Assembly (NCBI RefSeq): GCF_023091745.1
Contig: NC_068910.1
Location: 136,355,170-136,419,169 of the forward strand
Origin: Budorcas taxicolor
Lineage: Eukaryota > Chordata > Mammalia > Artiodactyla > Bovidae
Length of the DNA: 64,000 bases
Direction of reading: 5' to 3'
Shown here: piece after piece, positions 10,208 through 20,797 of the stretch
Layout: each line of letters opens with the position of its first letter
Position numbering within the stretch: the stretch's first letter is position 1
Notes under the pieces: model-generated
What the model was told of the DNA's origin: nothing
What the model saw: the letters and a program-made list of their open reading frames with translations, nothing else
Databases searched by the model: none
Translations under genes and position numbers: made by a program

Positions 10208-11620
10208 TTTTTTTTTATTGTGGTAAGATACATATAAACATAAAACTTACTGTTTCAACTGTTTTAAAATGTACAATTCTGCGGCATTAAGTACATTCAC
10301 ATTGTTGTGCAATCTTTACCACCATCCATCTCCAGAACTTTCTCATCCTCAACTGAAGCGCTACACCCTTTAGAACACTAACTCCCAATTCCCTCCTCTC
10401 TCTAGCTCCTGGCAACCACTATTCTACTTTCTGTTTCTATTAATTTTGGGGCTCCAAAATCACTGCAGATGGTGACTGCAGCCATGAAATTAAAAGACGC
10501 TTACTCCTTGGAAGGAAAGTTATGACCAACCTAGATAGCATATTCAAAAGCAGAGACATTATTTTGCCAACAAAGGTCCGTCTAGTCAAGGCTATGGTTT
10601 TTCCAATAGTTGTGTATGGATGTGAGAGTTGGACTGTGAAGAAAGCAGAGCGCTGAAGAATTGATGCTTTTGAACTGTGGTGTTGGAGAAGACTCTTGAG
10701 AGTCCCTTGGACTGCAAGGAGATCCAACCAGTCCATTCTGAAGGAGATCAGCCCTAGGTGTTCTTTGGAAGGAATGATGCTAAAGCTGAAACTCCAGTAC
10801 TTTGGCCACCTCATGCGGAGAGTTGACTCATTGGAAAAGACTTTGATGCTGGGAGGGATTGGGGGCAGGAGGAGAAGGGGATGACAGAGGATGAGATGGC
10901 TGGATGGCATCACTGACTCAATGGACATGAGTTTGGGTCAACTCCGGGAGTTGGTGATGGACAGGGAGGCCTGGTGTGCTGCGATTCATGGGGTTGCAAA
11001 GAGTCGGACACGACTGAGCGACTGAACTGAACTGAACTGAGGAAGTTCATATATGTGGACTCACACAGTATTTTTCTTTTTGACTAGCTTATTTCAATTA
11101 GCATAATGTCTTCAAGGTTCATCCATGTTGTAGCAAGTGACAGGATTTACTTGCTTTTAAAGGCTGAAAAATAATTCCATTGTATTCATATGTCACATAT
11201 TGTTTGTCCATTCATACTCGCATTATCCATTAGACAGACACCTTTTGGCTATTGTGAATAAAGCTGCTATGCACATAGGTGTACAAATCTCTGTACAAGT
11301 CCCTGCTTTCAATTCTTTTGGGTATATACCCAAAATGGGAGTTGCTGGATCACATGGTAATTTTGTGTTTAACCTTTTTTGAGCATTCACCATTCTGTTT
11401 CTCATAGAGGCTGTACCATTTTACATTCCCATCAGCAATACACAAATGTTCCAATTTTTCCATATCCTGTCCAACACTTGCTATTTTCTATTTTTTTGGA
11501 TAAAAGCCATCCTTATGGGTGTGAAATGGCATCAATTGATTTGCATTTTCCTAATGATTAGTGATGTTACACACCTTTTCATATGTTTATTGGCCATCTT
11601 ATATCTTCTTTAGAGAAAGG
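10208..11620 (-). mobile_element. L1 LINE 3' region, minus strand, split by BovB
   Basis: Two arms (10208-10446 and 11041-11620) read as one reversed L1 3' end. The left arm carries the reversed 3' UTR (ttattgtggtaagatacatataaac and the later caccaccatccatctcc block). The right arm carries the reversed C-terminal ORF2 region (gctattgtgaataaagctgctatgc; ttttgggtatatacccaaaatgggagttgctgg). The interruption is exactly the BovB copy 10447-11040. The L1 is an old, mammalian-wide type and non-functional. Confidence 0.88.
10447..11040 (+). mobile_element. BovB LINE 3' end, plus strand, inside L1
   Basis: It runs from the GGGCTCCAAAATCAC block to the ACTGA repeats CTGAACTGAACTGAACTGA at 11022-11040, the normal BovB 3' terminus. 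It encodes the last part of the ORF protein, with in-frame stops (for example after gcagagcgc at about 10654). No TSD is visible. Compared with the remembered L1 consensus, a few bases of L1 are missing at the junction, suggesting a small target-site deletion. Confidence 0.95.
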
Positions 11621-11990
11621 TCAAGTTCCCCATTCTTGGCACTAGAAAGAAAGCCAAGAGCGGAGAACTGGGCTGGCCGTTAGAAGGACTAACCATCCCA
11701 GCTTGTTCAGAACACTCCCGGTTTTTGCTCTGAAGGTCCAGCGTCCTGGGAAACCTTTCAGTGCTGGGCACACCAGAACAGTTGGTCACTCTGGCTGGCC
11801 TTTGATCTATACAGTGCATTGGAAGTAACAACGTACAGCTTTCAGTCCAGGCCTCAAGTGGCTTTCCTGCTTCCTCCCGTGCCGCTCCTGGACATTCACT
11901 GCCTCATAAACAAACCCAAGCTAGACGGTCAGATGATGTGAGGCATTCAGCCTGGTCGCCTCATAACTCTTGCTAACAGCGTGCTGGCCA
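11621..11990. other. Unassigned sequence with a possible old repeat
   Basis: The part 11690-11800 (ctcccggtttttgctctgaagg, then gtcctgggaaacctttcagtgctggg, then cagttggtcactc) resembles a common old interspersed repeat with CCCGGG-rich units, but I cannot name the family. No coding evidence. Confidence 0.35.
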
Positions 11991-12235
11991 CCAGACCTGT
12001 GAGTGAGGCCATCCTCAGACATTCAACTGCCAGCGGATTTGCCGGCTGATGGCAGACATGCGGCCCAGCGGAGCTCAGCCAAGCTGGCCCAGAGCAGAAC
12101 AGCCCGGCCAGCCCGCAGAGCCGTCATCTCAGTAAGTCACTGTTGCTTTAAGCCACAAGGCTTGGGGATGATTTAAGCTGAGGCTGGGGATGATTTGTTA
12201 CTCAGGGCAAACTAATTCATACAGTTCCCCATAAA
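11990..12235 (-). mobile_element. MaLR/LTR-like old repeat fragment
   Basis: The plus strand contains gtgagtgaggccatcc at about 12000, agctcagcc-rich units, then ttgctttaagccacaaggc and gatttgttactcagggcaaactaattcatac. This is the reversed order of the start of MaLR-type LTRs. A short unit (gcttggggatgattt / gctggggatgattt, 12161-12198) is imperfectly duplicated. The same type of end occurs at 47128-47172. Confidence 0.5.
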
Positions 12236-13118
12236 GGCTGCTATATTCGTTGTTTCTCTAAGATCTTCGCTGCAGGCAGGACCTTCCGTGCCCTCCCAAT
12301 GCCCTTAATCTTAGCAAGAAGAGCTTCACCTACTCTTTTACTGCAGTGTGGCCACTGAACAGTCAAGAGGCTTTTCATTCTCTCTGCCAAAAGCAGACAA
12401 AAGCTTTCCCTACTTCCCATCCCTTTGTCCTTCTGCCACCATGCACTTCTCACAGTGCAAAGAGAAATGCACTCATTAGAGGCTGAAGTGGCCCTAACGG
12501 CCCCTTCTGCATACCACAGCCAGCTACTTCTCCTTACACAGTTTCCATTTTTCTCTCTCCAATCTTTTTCTTCTTGATCACAGTGCATCTGAAAGAATTC
12601 TGACTTGCTTCAGATGCTCTTCCCCCAGTTGGGTGAAGCTTTTGTGACTCTACTTCTGTTCTGCGTGTTTGGTTCTCTGGGAAGTCTCAATGTGGGGAGT
12701 TGTTTTGACACTGGAGCCTGGTCATTGCCATCCTAGAAGCTGCTGCAGAGCTGTTCAGAGGGCCTCATTCTGGGAACTTGAGGTCAAGTGGGACTAGCCC
12801 ACTCTTCTAAAGAAGATCTGCTTCTTGCTGGAACTTTCTGGCTCTTAATCCTCTCAAGAAACACTGAACTGTAATTATTATTAATTGTCCAATGATAAGG
12901 GCCCACCCAAAACACGCAGGCTGCTTTCTTTTCTCTTCATCAACCCTTGGTGAGCCCCGGCAACTTACAGAGGGAGGGATCAGGTCATGGTGCTACCCCA
13001 GCCTTCAAGGCATGTAGGCAGCTGACTGTAGGTGACAGAATTGATTGCCAGCCTCAGAGTGATGGGAATTCCATTTTAAGACTCGTTGCCTAGTCCTGGG
13101 TCAATAAAGATCAAGCCA
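12236..13118. other. Gene-free stretch, no recognised element
   Basis: I see no repeat or exon. A 115-codon minus-strand frame (12241-12588) lacks recognisable motifs. Confidence 0.45.
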
Positions 13119-13275
13119 TAGAAACATAAAGACTTGAAGGACTTTAGAAATCACCTGGTCCAACACTGCCATGTTATAGACGAGGAAACTGAGGCCCAGA
13201 CTTGCCCGTGTCTGGAAGTGACTTGTCCAAGTCTATCCAGCAAGATGGTGGCAAAGCCAGGGCTAGAACCATGGC
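13119..13275 (-). mobile_element. L3/MIR-type ancient repeat fragment
   Basis: The blocks gaaacataaagacttgaaggac, aaatcacctggtccaacac and gacgaggaaactgaggccc occur in the order typical of reversed L3/MIR-type 3' ends. It is diverged; the choice between L3 and MIR is uncertain. Confidence 0.5.
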
Positions 13276-15136
13276 CTTGGACTTTAAGGCTGGTGCTATC
13301 TCAGCTACTGTTGCTGCTGGCAGATGCAGGCTTTGGTTGGTTTTCGAAAAATGAGTTAGGAGAAGTGAAAGGAAGCCAAGGATTTTCTACAGACCAAACT
13401 GTTGGGTGGCAGAAGCAGAGGGTGGAGGGTGCTGCCAAGATGAGAGATCTTACCCCATTCTCTCCTTAAGCTGAGAACATCTACAGGACAGAAACAAAAC
13501 TGAAATAAAAAGGAGCCAAGCATCTTACGCAAGCCAGCACAGGAGCACCTACCAGAGGAGAATGCCTTGTCCTCCCACCTTCCCATTTTATTTAGGAAAC
13601 ACTTTTCTTATGAACTTACACCGTTTTTCCAAAGGGTCACTCCTTTGTGTATTAAATGTCGGTGCTTCTGTTAATTCCCTTCTGGTGCTTGCCAGGTTTT
13701 GACACTGTGCCGTCACTGTAAGGATGTGCCTCTCAGGTGCTTTTTCTCTAATGTTATTTCACATTCATGTTTTTTGAGTCAATAGAGTCCTCATGTTTGT
13801 CAATTATAATTATAATACTGTGTCCATTATGTGGGTGCATCATAATTTGCTTTCCAGTTTGCCTCAGATTGAATATTTTTATTATTTCTCACTCATTAGT
13901 ACTAATAACGCCAATATGGTTATTTCTGTAGTTATAATTTTTTATCCCTTTGGGTTTATTTATTTGGAATATGCTTTTCTGGCCAGAATGATTGGATCAT
14001 GGCTAGGGCTCACCTCTTGCTATTGTCAGATTACTCTCTAGAAAGATGCAATCAATTTGTAGGAACTTCAGTTTCATTTAAATGTGCCATTTCTCTTAGC
14101 ACAAAACTGGGCTATCATTGAGTTTTGTCATTTCTTTTCACTTTTTTCCATGTCAAATTGGGAAAACTAAACAGTCAGGAATACAGCATATGAATCAAGG
14201 GAGAGGACTTGTGAGATGAAGCCAAGAAATGGAATTGGGCAGAAGCTATAACAAATACTCCCAGTAGGATGAAGTGAATGACGGTTATTTTTTATAGCCA
14301 CTTGTCCCTGGGTTTGTGGTAGGCTGATCTAGGCTGAAAATTCATAGTTAGGGTGTACCCCAGTTAAAAAATGTGTGGTGGAGCATGAAGCCTGTTTGCA
14401 TCTTTGCATTTCCTTCTCTTTTTTCAGCCAGGCTGTGCGTCTTTTTGTGGATAGTTTACTATCTACACTCCTTCGGTGCATTATCTTTGATTCCTTGTCA
14501 TGAGGACTTTTTTCCCTACTTTCACCAGCAAAATTCAGAACCCGTGGATCATAAAGGAGCATAAGAAACTTTCTGCACTGGCTTCTCCTCACCCTGGGCC
14601 CCCTGGCTCACAAGAAGGCACAGTGGTGTGGCTGCCAAGAGTCATTCCTGAGAAATGGCTCTTCCTGGCTGCATTGGATTTAGTCAAGTTGATGATAACT
14701 GAATGGAGCTCCTCTGGAGTGCCTCAGAAGCTCCAGGGAGGAAAGGGGCTGCTCAGGGAGCACAGGTGGTGGTCCAGCTCCTTGGGCCCATCTCTGCTTT
14801 TGCTCACCCACATGCAACATTTTCTAGAGCGGTTTCATACAACCTAATATTCAGAGGTCCCCTCAGGGACTGGTAGGTCAACTTTTGAGCCCAAACCAAG
14901 AAGTCTGTTGACCACATGATCTTCTCTGAAGCTTACTACATGAGCAAAGTTATATCTAATATTCTTGGGAGAAACCGAACATAGGAAAGTCCATTTGTGG
15001 GATGCAACTGCTCATGTTTTGTAAGAATCATCTTTGCCTAAGGATTTGGTGAACCCTTAGCCCTTTAGAATGGGGCTAGGCATTCTCTAGTCCTAATTAG
15101 ACATGTGGACAAGCAGAGGCTTTAAGAGGTACAGAG
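13276..15136. other. Gene-free stretch, no recognised element
   Basis: Nearly 1.9 kb without a nameable repeat or exon. The sequence 13780-14150 is AT-rich. Open frames of up to 115 codons occur in both directions and overlap, so none is supported. Confidence 0.45.
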
Positions 15137-15380
15137 GGGCTTCCCTGATAACTCAGCTGGTAAAGAATTAGCCTGCAATGCAGGAGACCTTTGTTCAATT
15201 CCTGCATTGGGAAGATGCGCTGGAGAAGGGATAGGCTACCCACTCCGGTATTCTTGGGCTTCCCTGGTGGCTCAGCTTCCCTTTTTGACTTCCTTTGTGG
15301 CTCCTGCAATGCAGGAGACCTGGGTTCAGTCCCTGGGTTGGAAAGATCCCCTGGAGAAGGGAAAGGCTGTCCACTCCAGT
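15137..15380 (+). mobile_element. Dimeric tRNA-Glu-derived SINE (Bov-tA/CHR-2 type)
   Basis: Two tRNA-like heads follow each other: GGGCTTCCCTGATAACTCAG at 15137 and GGGCTTCCCTGGTGGCTCAG at about 15256, each followed by a GCAATGCAGGAGACC block and a CTGGAGAAGGG block. The second unit has an extra pyrimidine-rich insert with a partial repeat of the head (about 15276-15303). The copy lacks the Bov-A 3' body, ending near 15380. Confidence 0.85.
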
Positions 15381-15656
15381 AAGATCCTCAATAGCCTTGA
15401 ACGAAGTCATTGCCATCCTGCTAGGCCTGGTCAGCATCTGACTGGCACCAGAGCAGATCGTGTGAGCACAGTCAGCACAGTATCCTCTCCAGTGGGCTAC
15501 CTGTGGGCTGGGCTGTACTCCTTTCTTCCTAAAAGTTTAGAATTGATGGGGTAAGAGGATGGTGGTGTAGAATGGATGATCTCATTTTCCACAGGGATGG
15601 TCAACAACTTGATCTCTACCACTGAGGTATCTCCTTCTGTGAATATTTACCTACCT
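15381..15656. other. Unique sequence between SINE and BovB
   Basis: No repeat or exon signature was recognised. It ends at the 5' TSD of the large BovB. Confidence 0.4.
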
Positions 15657-17963
15657 ATGAGCTGGGTCATAACACACCCTCTTCCAACAACACAAGAGAA
15701 GACTCTACACATGGACATCACCAGATGGTCGACAATGAAATCAGATTGATTATATTCTTTGCAGCCAAAGATGGAGAAGCTCTATACAGTCAGCAAAAAC
15801 AAGACCAGGAGCTGACTGTGAACCCCTTATTGCCAAATTCAGACTGAAATTGAAGAAAGTGGGGAAAACCATTAGACCATTCAGGTATGACCTAAATCAA
15901 ATTCCTTATGATTATACAGTGGAAGTGAGAAATAGATTTAAGGGACTAGATCTGATAGATAGAGTGCCTGATGAACTGTAGACAGAGGTTCGTGACATTG
16001 AACAGGAGACAGGGATCAAGACCATCCCCATGGAAAAGAAGTGCAAAAAAGCAAAATGGCTGTCTGGGGAGGCCTTACAAATAGCTGTGAAAAGAAGAGA
16101 AGCAAAAAGCAAAGGAGAAAAGGAAAGATATAGGCATCTGAATTCAGAGTTCCAAAGAATAGCAAGGAGAGATAAGAAAGCCTTCCTCAGTGATCAATGC
16201 AAAGAAATAGAGGCAAACAACAGAATGGGAAAGACTAGAGATCTCTTCAAGAAAATTAGAGATACCAAGGGAACATTTCATGCAAAGATGGGCTCGATAA
16301 AGGACAGAAATGGTAGGGACCTAACAGAAGCAGAAGATATTAAGAAGAGGTGGCAAGAATACACAGAAGAACTATACAAGAAAGATCTTCATGACCCAGA
16401 TAATCACGAAGGTGTGATCACTCACCTAGAGCCAGACATCCTGGAATGGGAAGTCAAGTGGGCCTTAGAAAGCATCACTACGAACAAAGCTAGTGGAGGT
16501 GATGGCATTCCAGTTGAGCTATTTGAAAACCTGGAAGATGATGCTGTGAAAGTGCTGCACTCAATATGCCAGCAAATTTGGAAAACTCAGCAGTGGCCAC
16601 AGGACTGGAAAAGGTCAGTTTTCATTCCAATCCCAAAGAAAGGCAATACCAAAGAATGCTCAAACTACCGCACAATTGCACTCATCTCACATGCTAGTAA
16701 AGTAATACCCCAAATTCTCCAAGCCAGGCTTCAGCAATAAGTGAACCGTGAACTTCCTGATGTTCAAGCTGGTTTTAGAAAAGGCAGAGGAACCAGAGAT
16801 CAAATTGCCAACATCCGCTGGATCATGGAAAAAACAAGAGAGTTCCAGAAAAACATCTATTTCTGCTTTATTGACTATGCCAAAGCCTTTGACTGTGTGG
16901 ATCACAATCAACTGTGGAAAATTCTTCAAGAGATGGGAATACGACCACCTGACCTGCCTTCTGAGAAACCTGTATGCAGGTCAGGAAGCAACAGTTAGAA
17001 CTGGACGTGGAATAACAGACTGGTTCCAAATAGGAAAAGGAGTACGTCAAGGCTATATATTGTCGCCCTGCTTATTTAACTTCTATGCAGAGTACATGAT
17101 GAGAAACGCTGGGCTGGAAGAAACACAAGCAGGAATCAAGATTGCCAGGAGAAATATCAGTAACCTCAGATATGCAGATGACACCACCCTTATGGCAGAA
17201 AGTGAAGAGGAGCTAAAATGCCTCTTGATGAAAGTGAAAAAGGAGAGTGAAAAAGTTGGCTTAAAGCTCAACATTCAGAAAACTAAGATCATGGCATCCA
17301 GTCCCATCACTTCATGGGAAATAGATGGGGAAACAGTGGAAACAGTGTCAGACTTTATTTTTTTGGGCTCCAAAATCACTGCAGATGGTGACTGCAGCCA
17401 TGAAATTAAAAGACGCTTATTCCTTGGAAGGTAAGTTATGACCAACCTGGATAGCATATTGAAAAGCAGAGACATCACTTTGCCAATAAAGGTCCGTCTA
17501 GTCAAGGCTATGGTTTTTCCAGTGGTCATGTATGGATGTGAGAGTTGGACTGTGAAGAAAGCTGAGCACCAAAGAATTGATGCGTTTGAACTGTGGTGTT
17601 GGAGAAGACTCTTGAGAGTCCCTTGGACTGCGAGGAGATCCAACCAGTCCATTCTGAAGGAGATCAGTCCTGGGTGTTCATTGGCAGGACTGATGCTAAA
17701 GCTGAAACTCCAGTACTTTGGCCACCTCATGTGAAGAGTTGACTCATTGGAAAAGACTCTGATGCTGGGAGGGATTGGGGGCAGGAGGAGAAGGGGATGC
17801 CAGAGGATGAGATGGCTGGATGGCATCACCGACTCGATGGACATGAGTCTGAGTGAACTCCGGGAGTTGGTGATGGACAGGGAGGTCTGGCGTGCTGCAG
17901 TTCATAGGGTCGCAAAGAGTCAGACACAACTGAGTGACTGAACTGAACTGATGAGTTGGGTCA
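15657..17963 (+). mobile_element. BovB LINE, longest copy, 5'-truncated, with 13-bp TSD
   Basis: The element body is 15670-17950, about 2.3 kb of an element usually somewhat over 3 kb. It covers the end of the APE-type endonuclease, the whole reverse transcriptase and the C-terminal region, and ends in GACTGAACTGAACTG. The flanks ATGAGCTGGGTCA (15657-15669) and ATGAGTTGGGTCA (17951-17963) differ at one base and fit a target-site duplication. The insertion therefore arose as a 5'-truncated copy by target-primed reverse transcription, and the 5' boundary is exact rather than eroded. Confidence 0.93.
15670..17941 (+). pseudogene. BovB endonuclease/reverse-transcriptase ORF remnant
   Basis: In normal BovB this protein nicks target DNA and copies the RNA at the nick. 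Here the frame opens inside the endonuclease: YTWTSPDG followed by NQIDYIL is readable near 15700-15753. The Ser-Asp-His block I expect shortly afterwards (near 15820) is absent, apparently by a small in-frame deletion. The RT follows: motif A FIDYAKAFD at 16867-16893 and motif C YADD at 17171-17182 both survive. Damage: in-frame stops at 15736, 15979, 16738, 17432 and 17732, and a frameshift within 16939-16949. The longest unbroken pieces are 236 codons (16030-16740) and the shifted frame up to 17434. It cannot make a working enzyme. Confidence 0.9.
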
Positions 17964-18748
17964 ATAGATGCTTCCTAGACAACTGTACTGAGAATCTTAA
18001 AAGGTGGCACAATCTCCTCCCTTTTCTCACTGATTCTGAAAAAAAAAAAAAAAAAAAAAAAGGCCATTCCCAGTCCCTTTCCTAGCTCCGAGCACTCCAG
18101 GCAGGCTAACACTGGATAAAGTCCTCTGATATCCCTCATTGCAAGGACCCCAAAAGTACATTAAAACGCCTTCAACCAAGTTGTCTTTGTTTAAAATACA
18201 GCAGTTGGTCTCTGAAGCAGCTAACAGGGGCTCCAAGTACTGGACATTACGTTTAAAGAAGACCTAAAGGAAACAGGAGGCTAGTTAATGAGCCTCCTTG
18301 AGCTCCCATCATATACCCAGAGCAAAAGAAAGAGAAGGGAATGAAGAGGAGAGGTTAAGGCCTTCTCCCCAGAGTGGCCCTACACATTCCTGTTCCCTAG
18401 GTATAGAGGAACAAACAGTAAGGCCATTAAAATCCAGCCTTCTGGGGTTCAGCAAAGCCACACGGGTCAAATGAAGGCACTTTCTAGGCCTTCTTGGGCC
18501 CCAATCAGGATTTGACCCTTATCCAAAGGGAGCAGATGATGTAGGCCACCCCCATCACAGTACAGGATCTAGCATGTGTCCAGGAGAGGTAGACACACTC
18601 AGGTTAGGTAGAGAGAGCCATGGGGCCAAGTAATCAGACTTGCGGGCCACGCTTGAGCTAAACATGTGTAGCCCCAAACCAGGATTTTGTAGAGCTCCTC
18701 AGGGGAAAAAACACAATCCATACAGATCAGTTGAACATGCCCATTCTC
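17964..18748. other. Unique sequence with an A23 tract
   Basis: Between BovB and L1 I recognise no element. A pure run of 23 A lies at 18039-18061; upstream sequence does not look like a retrocopy I can identify. Confidence 0.45.
18039..18061. repeat. (A)23 homopolymer
   Basis: An uninterrupted run of adenines, long enough to be length-variable between individuals. Confidence 0.95.
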
Positions 18749-19728
18749 TGACCCAATCAAAAAATGGGCCAAAGAACTAAATAGACATTTCTCCAAAGAA
18801 GACATACAGATGGCTAACAAACACGTGAAAAGATACTCAACATCATTCATTTTCAGAGAAACGCAACTCAAAACCACAATGAGGTACCATTTCACGCCAG
18901 TCAGAATGGCTGCGATCCAAAAGTCTACAAGCAATAAATGCTGGAGAGGGTGTGGAGAAAAGGAAACCCTCTTATACTGTTGGTGGGAATGCAAACTAGT
19001 ACAGCCACTATGGAGAACAGTGTGGAGATTCCTTAAAAAACTGGAAATAGAACTGCCATACGACCCAGCAATTCCGCTACTGGGCATACACACCGAGGAA
19101 ACCAGAATTGAAAGAGACACGTGTACCCAAATGTTCATCGCAGCACTGTTTATAATACCCAGGACATGGAAGCAACCTAGATGTCCATCAGTAGATGAAT
19201 AGATAAGAAAGCTGTGGTACATATACACAATGGAGTATTACTCAGCCATTAAATAGAATACATTTGAATCAGTTCTAATGAGGTGGATGAAACTGGAGCC
19301 TATTATACAGAGTGAAGTAAGTCAGAGAGAAAAACACCAATACAGTATACTAATGCATATATATGGAATTTAGAAAGATGGTAACAATAACCCTGTATGT
19401 GAGACAGCGAAAGAAGCACAGATGTATAGAACAGTCTTTTGGACTCTGTGGGAGAGGGCGAGGGTGGGATGATTTGAAAGAATAGCATTGAAAAAAGCAT
19501 ATTATCATACGTGAAAGAGATCGCCAGTCCAGGTTCGATGCATGAGACAGGGTGCTCAGGGCCAGAGCACTGGGATGACCCAGAGGGATGGGATGGAGAG
19601 GCAGGTGGGAGGGGGGTTCAGGATGGGGAACACATGTACACCTGTGGCTGATTCATATCAATGTATGACAAAAACCACTACAATACTGTAAAGTAATCAG
19701 CCTCCAACTAAAATAAATAAATTTTTTT
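18749..19728 (+). mobile_element. L1 LINE 3' end, comparatively young
   Basis: It starts within ORF2 (AATCAAAAAATGGGCC near 18755) and continues through the stop of ORF2 and the 3' UTR to an AATAAATAAATT end near 19728. The ORF2 portion is still open for 130 codons, and the copy is far less decayed than the L1s at 1-1362 and 20798-22533. No convincing TSD was found. Confidence 0.92.
18810..19202 (+). pseudogene. L1 ORF2 C-terminal fragment with cysteine-rich segment
   Basis: The 130-codon frame is the C-terminal end of L1 ORF2. The cysteine-rich segment CWRGCGEKE followed by CWWEC is readable near residues 44-62, as is the conserved RFLKKLEIELPYDPAIPLLG region after it. The endonuclease and reverse transcriptase are absent because the insertion is 5' truncated; the methionine at 18810 is internal to ORF2 and not a true start. 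Expression is not expected. Confidence 0.88.
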
Positions 19729-20797
19729 TTAAAGTTCTTAAAGACTCTGAACTTAGAAGCAAGAGCTTGACAGACAGGAAGGGGCATGAACTTCATACAG
19801 CAGCAGATGATGAAAACAGCATGAGGGAGAAAGGAAGGATGCGGACACCCAGCAGAATTTGGTCCACGGGAAGCAGGTGGATACACTGGACCCAACAGAG
19901 GCGATACTCTCGGCCTTAAAGTTCTCAGCAAGGAGAAAAGAGAAGCTCACAGCATACCCTCAGCTCCGTGCAAGAGCACGTGTACATTTGGAAAGCCTTG
20001 GCGCTCTCCTTGAACTCAGTTTTCAAGGCTTCAGTGGTGAGTCATCTCATCCCCCATCACCCTGACGTGTCTGAACCTGTAAGCACTTCCAGCGCTGGAG
20101 CACATGTCATCTTCACACCATGGGTGACTAACTACAGCCTGCTCCAGTCTCCTCATTATCACAAAACAAAAACATTACGTGCCTCAAAGCTGAGCTTTGG
20201 GTAACAGTGGGTTTGAAGAGCAGCAGAGAGACAAGACAGCAATGAACGAACCTTTTTGACAGACTCTTGCAATGCTCAGGAGCACAGGCCAAGCAACCCA
20301 GCATCCAGAGAGGGCTCTCTCTGGCAGGATAGTATTGTTAATATCATTCATTACTGCCTCTGATTAAGTTCCCAGGCTCATTAAGATCGCGGAGCCTTTG
20401 AATGCTTCTCTTGGATCAGATTGGATTCCACTTTGCAGAGAATTGTCAGGGCTTTCTAGCACCCAATGCAGGCCAGATAGCATCTCTTGGCTTGACTTCT
20501 TCCTAACATTTCTCCCCTGTGCTTCTGTATGTGCACCACTGATGACGCAAATCCTCATTCCAGCCTGCTGGCTAGCAGACCCATTGCTGCCGGATGAACT
20601 AAGGGCTTCTAATCTAAACAATCTGATCTAATCTAAACAACATATAAAGTCCAAAACACTTAAGCTAAACTTATTCAAAATTATGCACGTATACGTTAAC
20701 ACTCCAATTAGTCACAGAATCACAGCTAAGCCAACTTTTAAAAAGGAGAGTGAAGAGCGCTCTTACCTTCTCTGACATCAAGACACGTTGTAAAGCC
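19729..20797. other. Gene-free stretch
   Basis: I see no named repeat or exon. The part 20250-20480 has no repeat signature and a mix of ATTA/TAAT cores; it is listed as a candidate conserved element. Confidence 0.4.

Noticed and set aside
18599..19228. 209-codon minus-strand frame opposite the L1 3' end
   Set aside because: It is the antisense shadow of the L1 ORF2 C-terminal sequence and has no motifs of its own.
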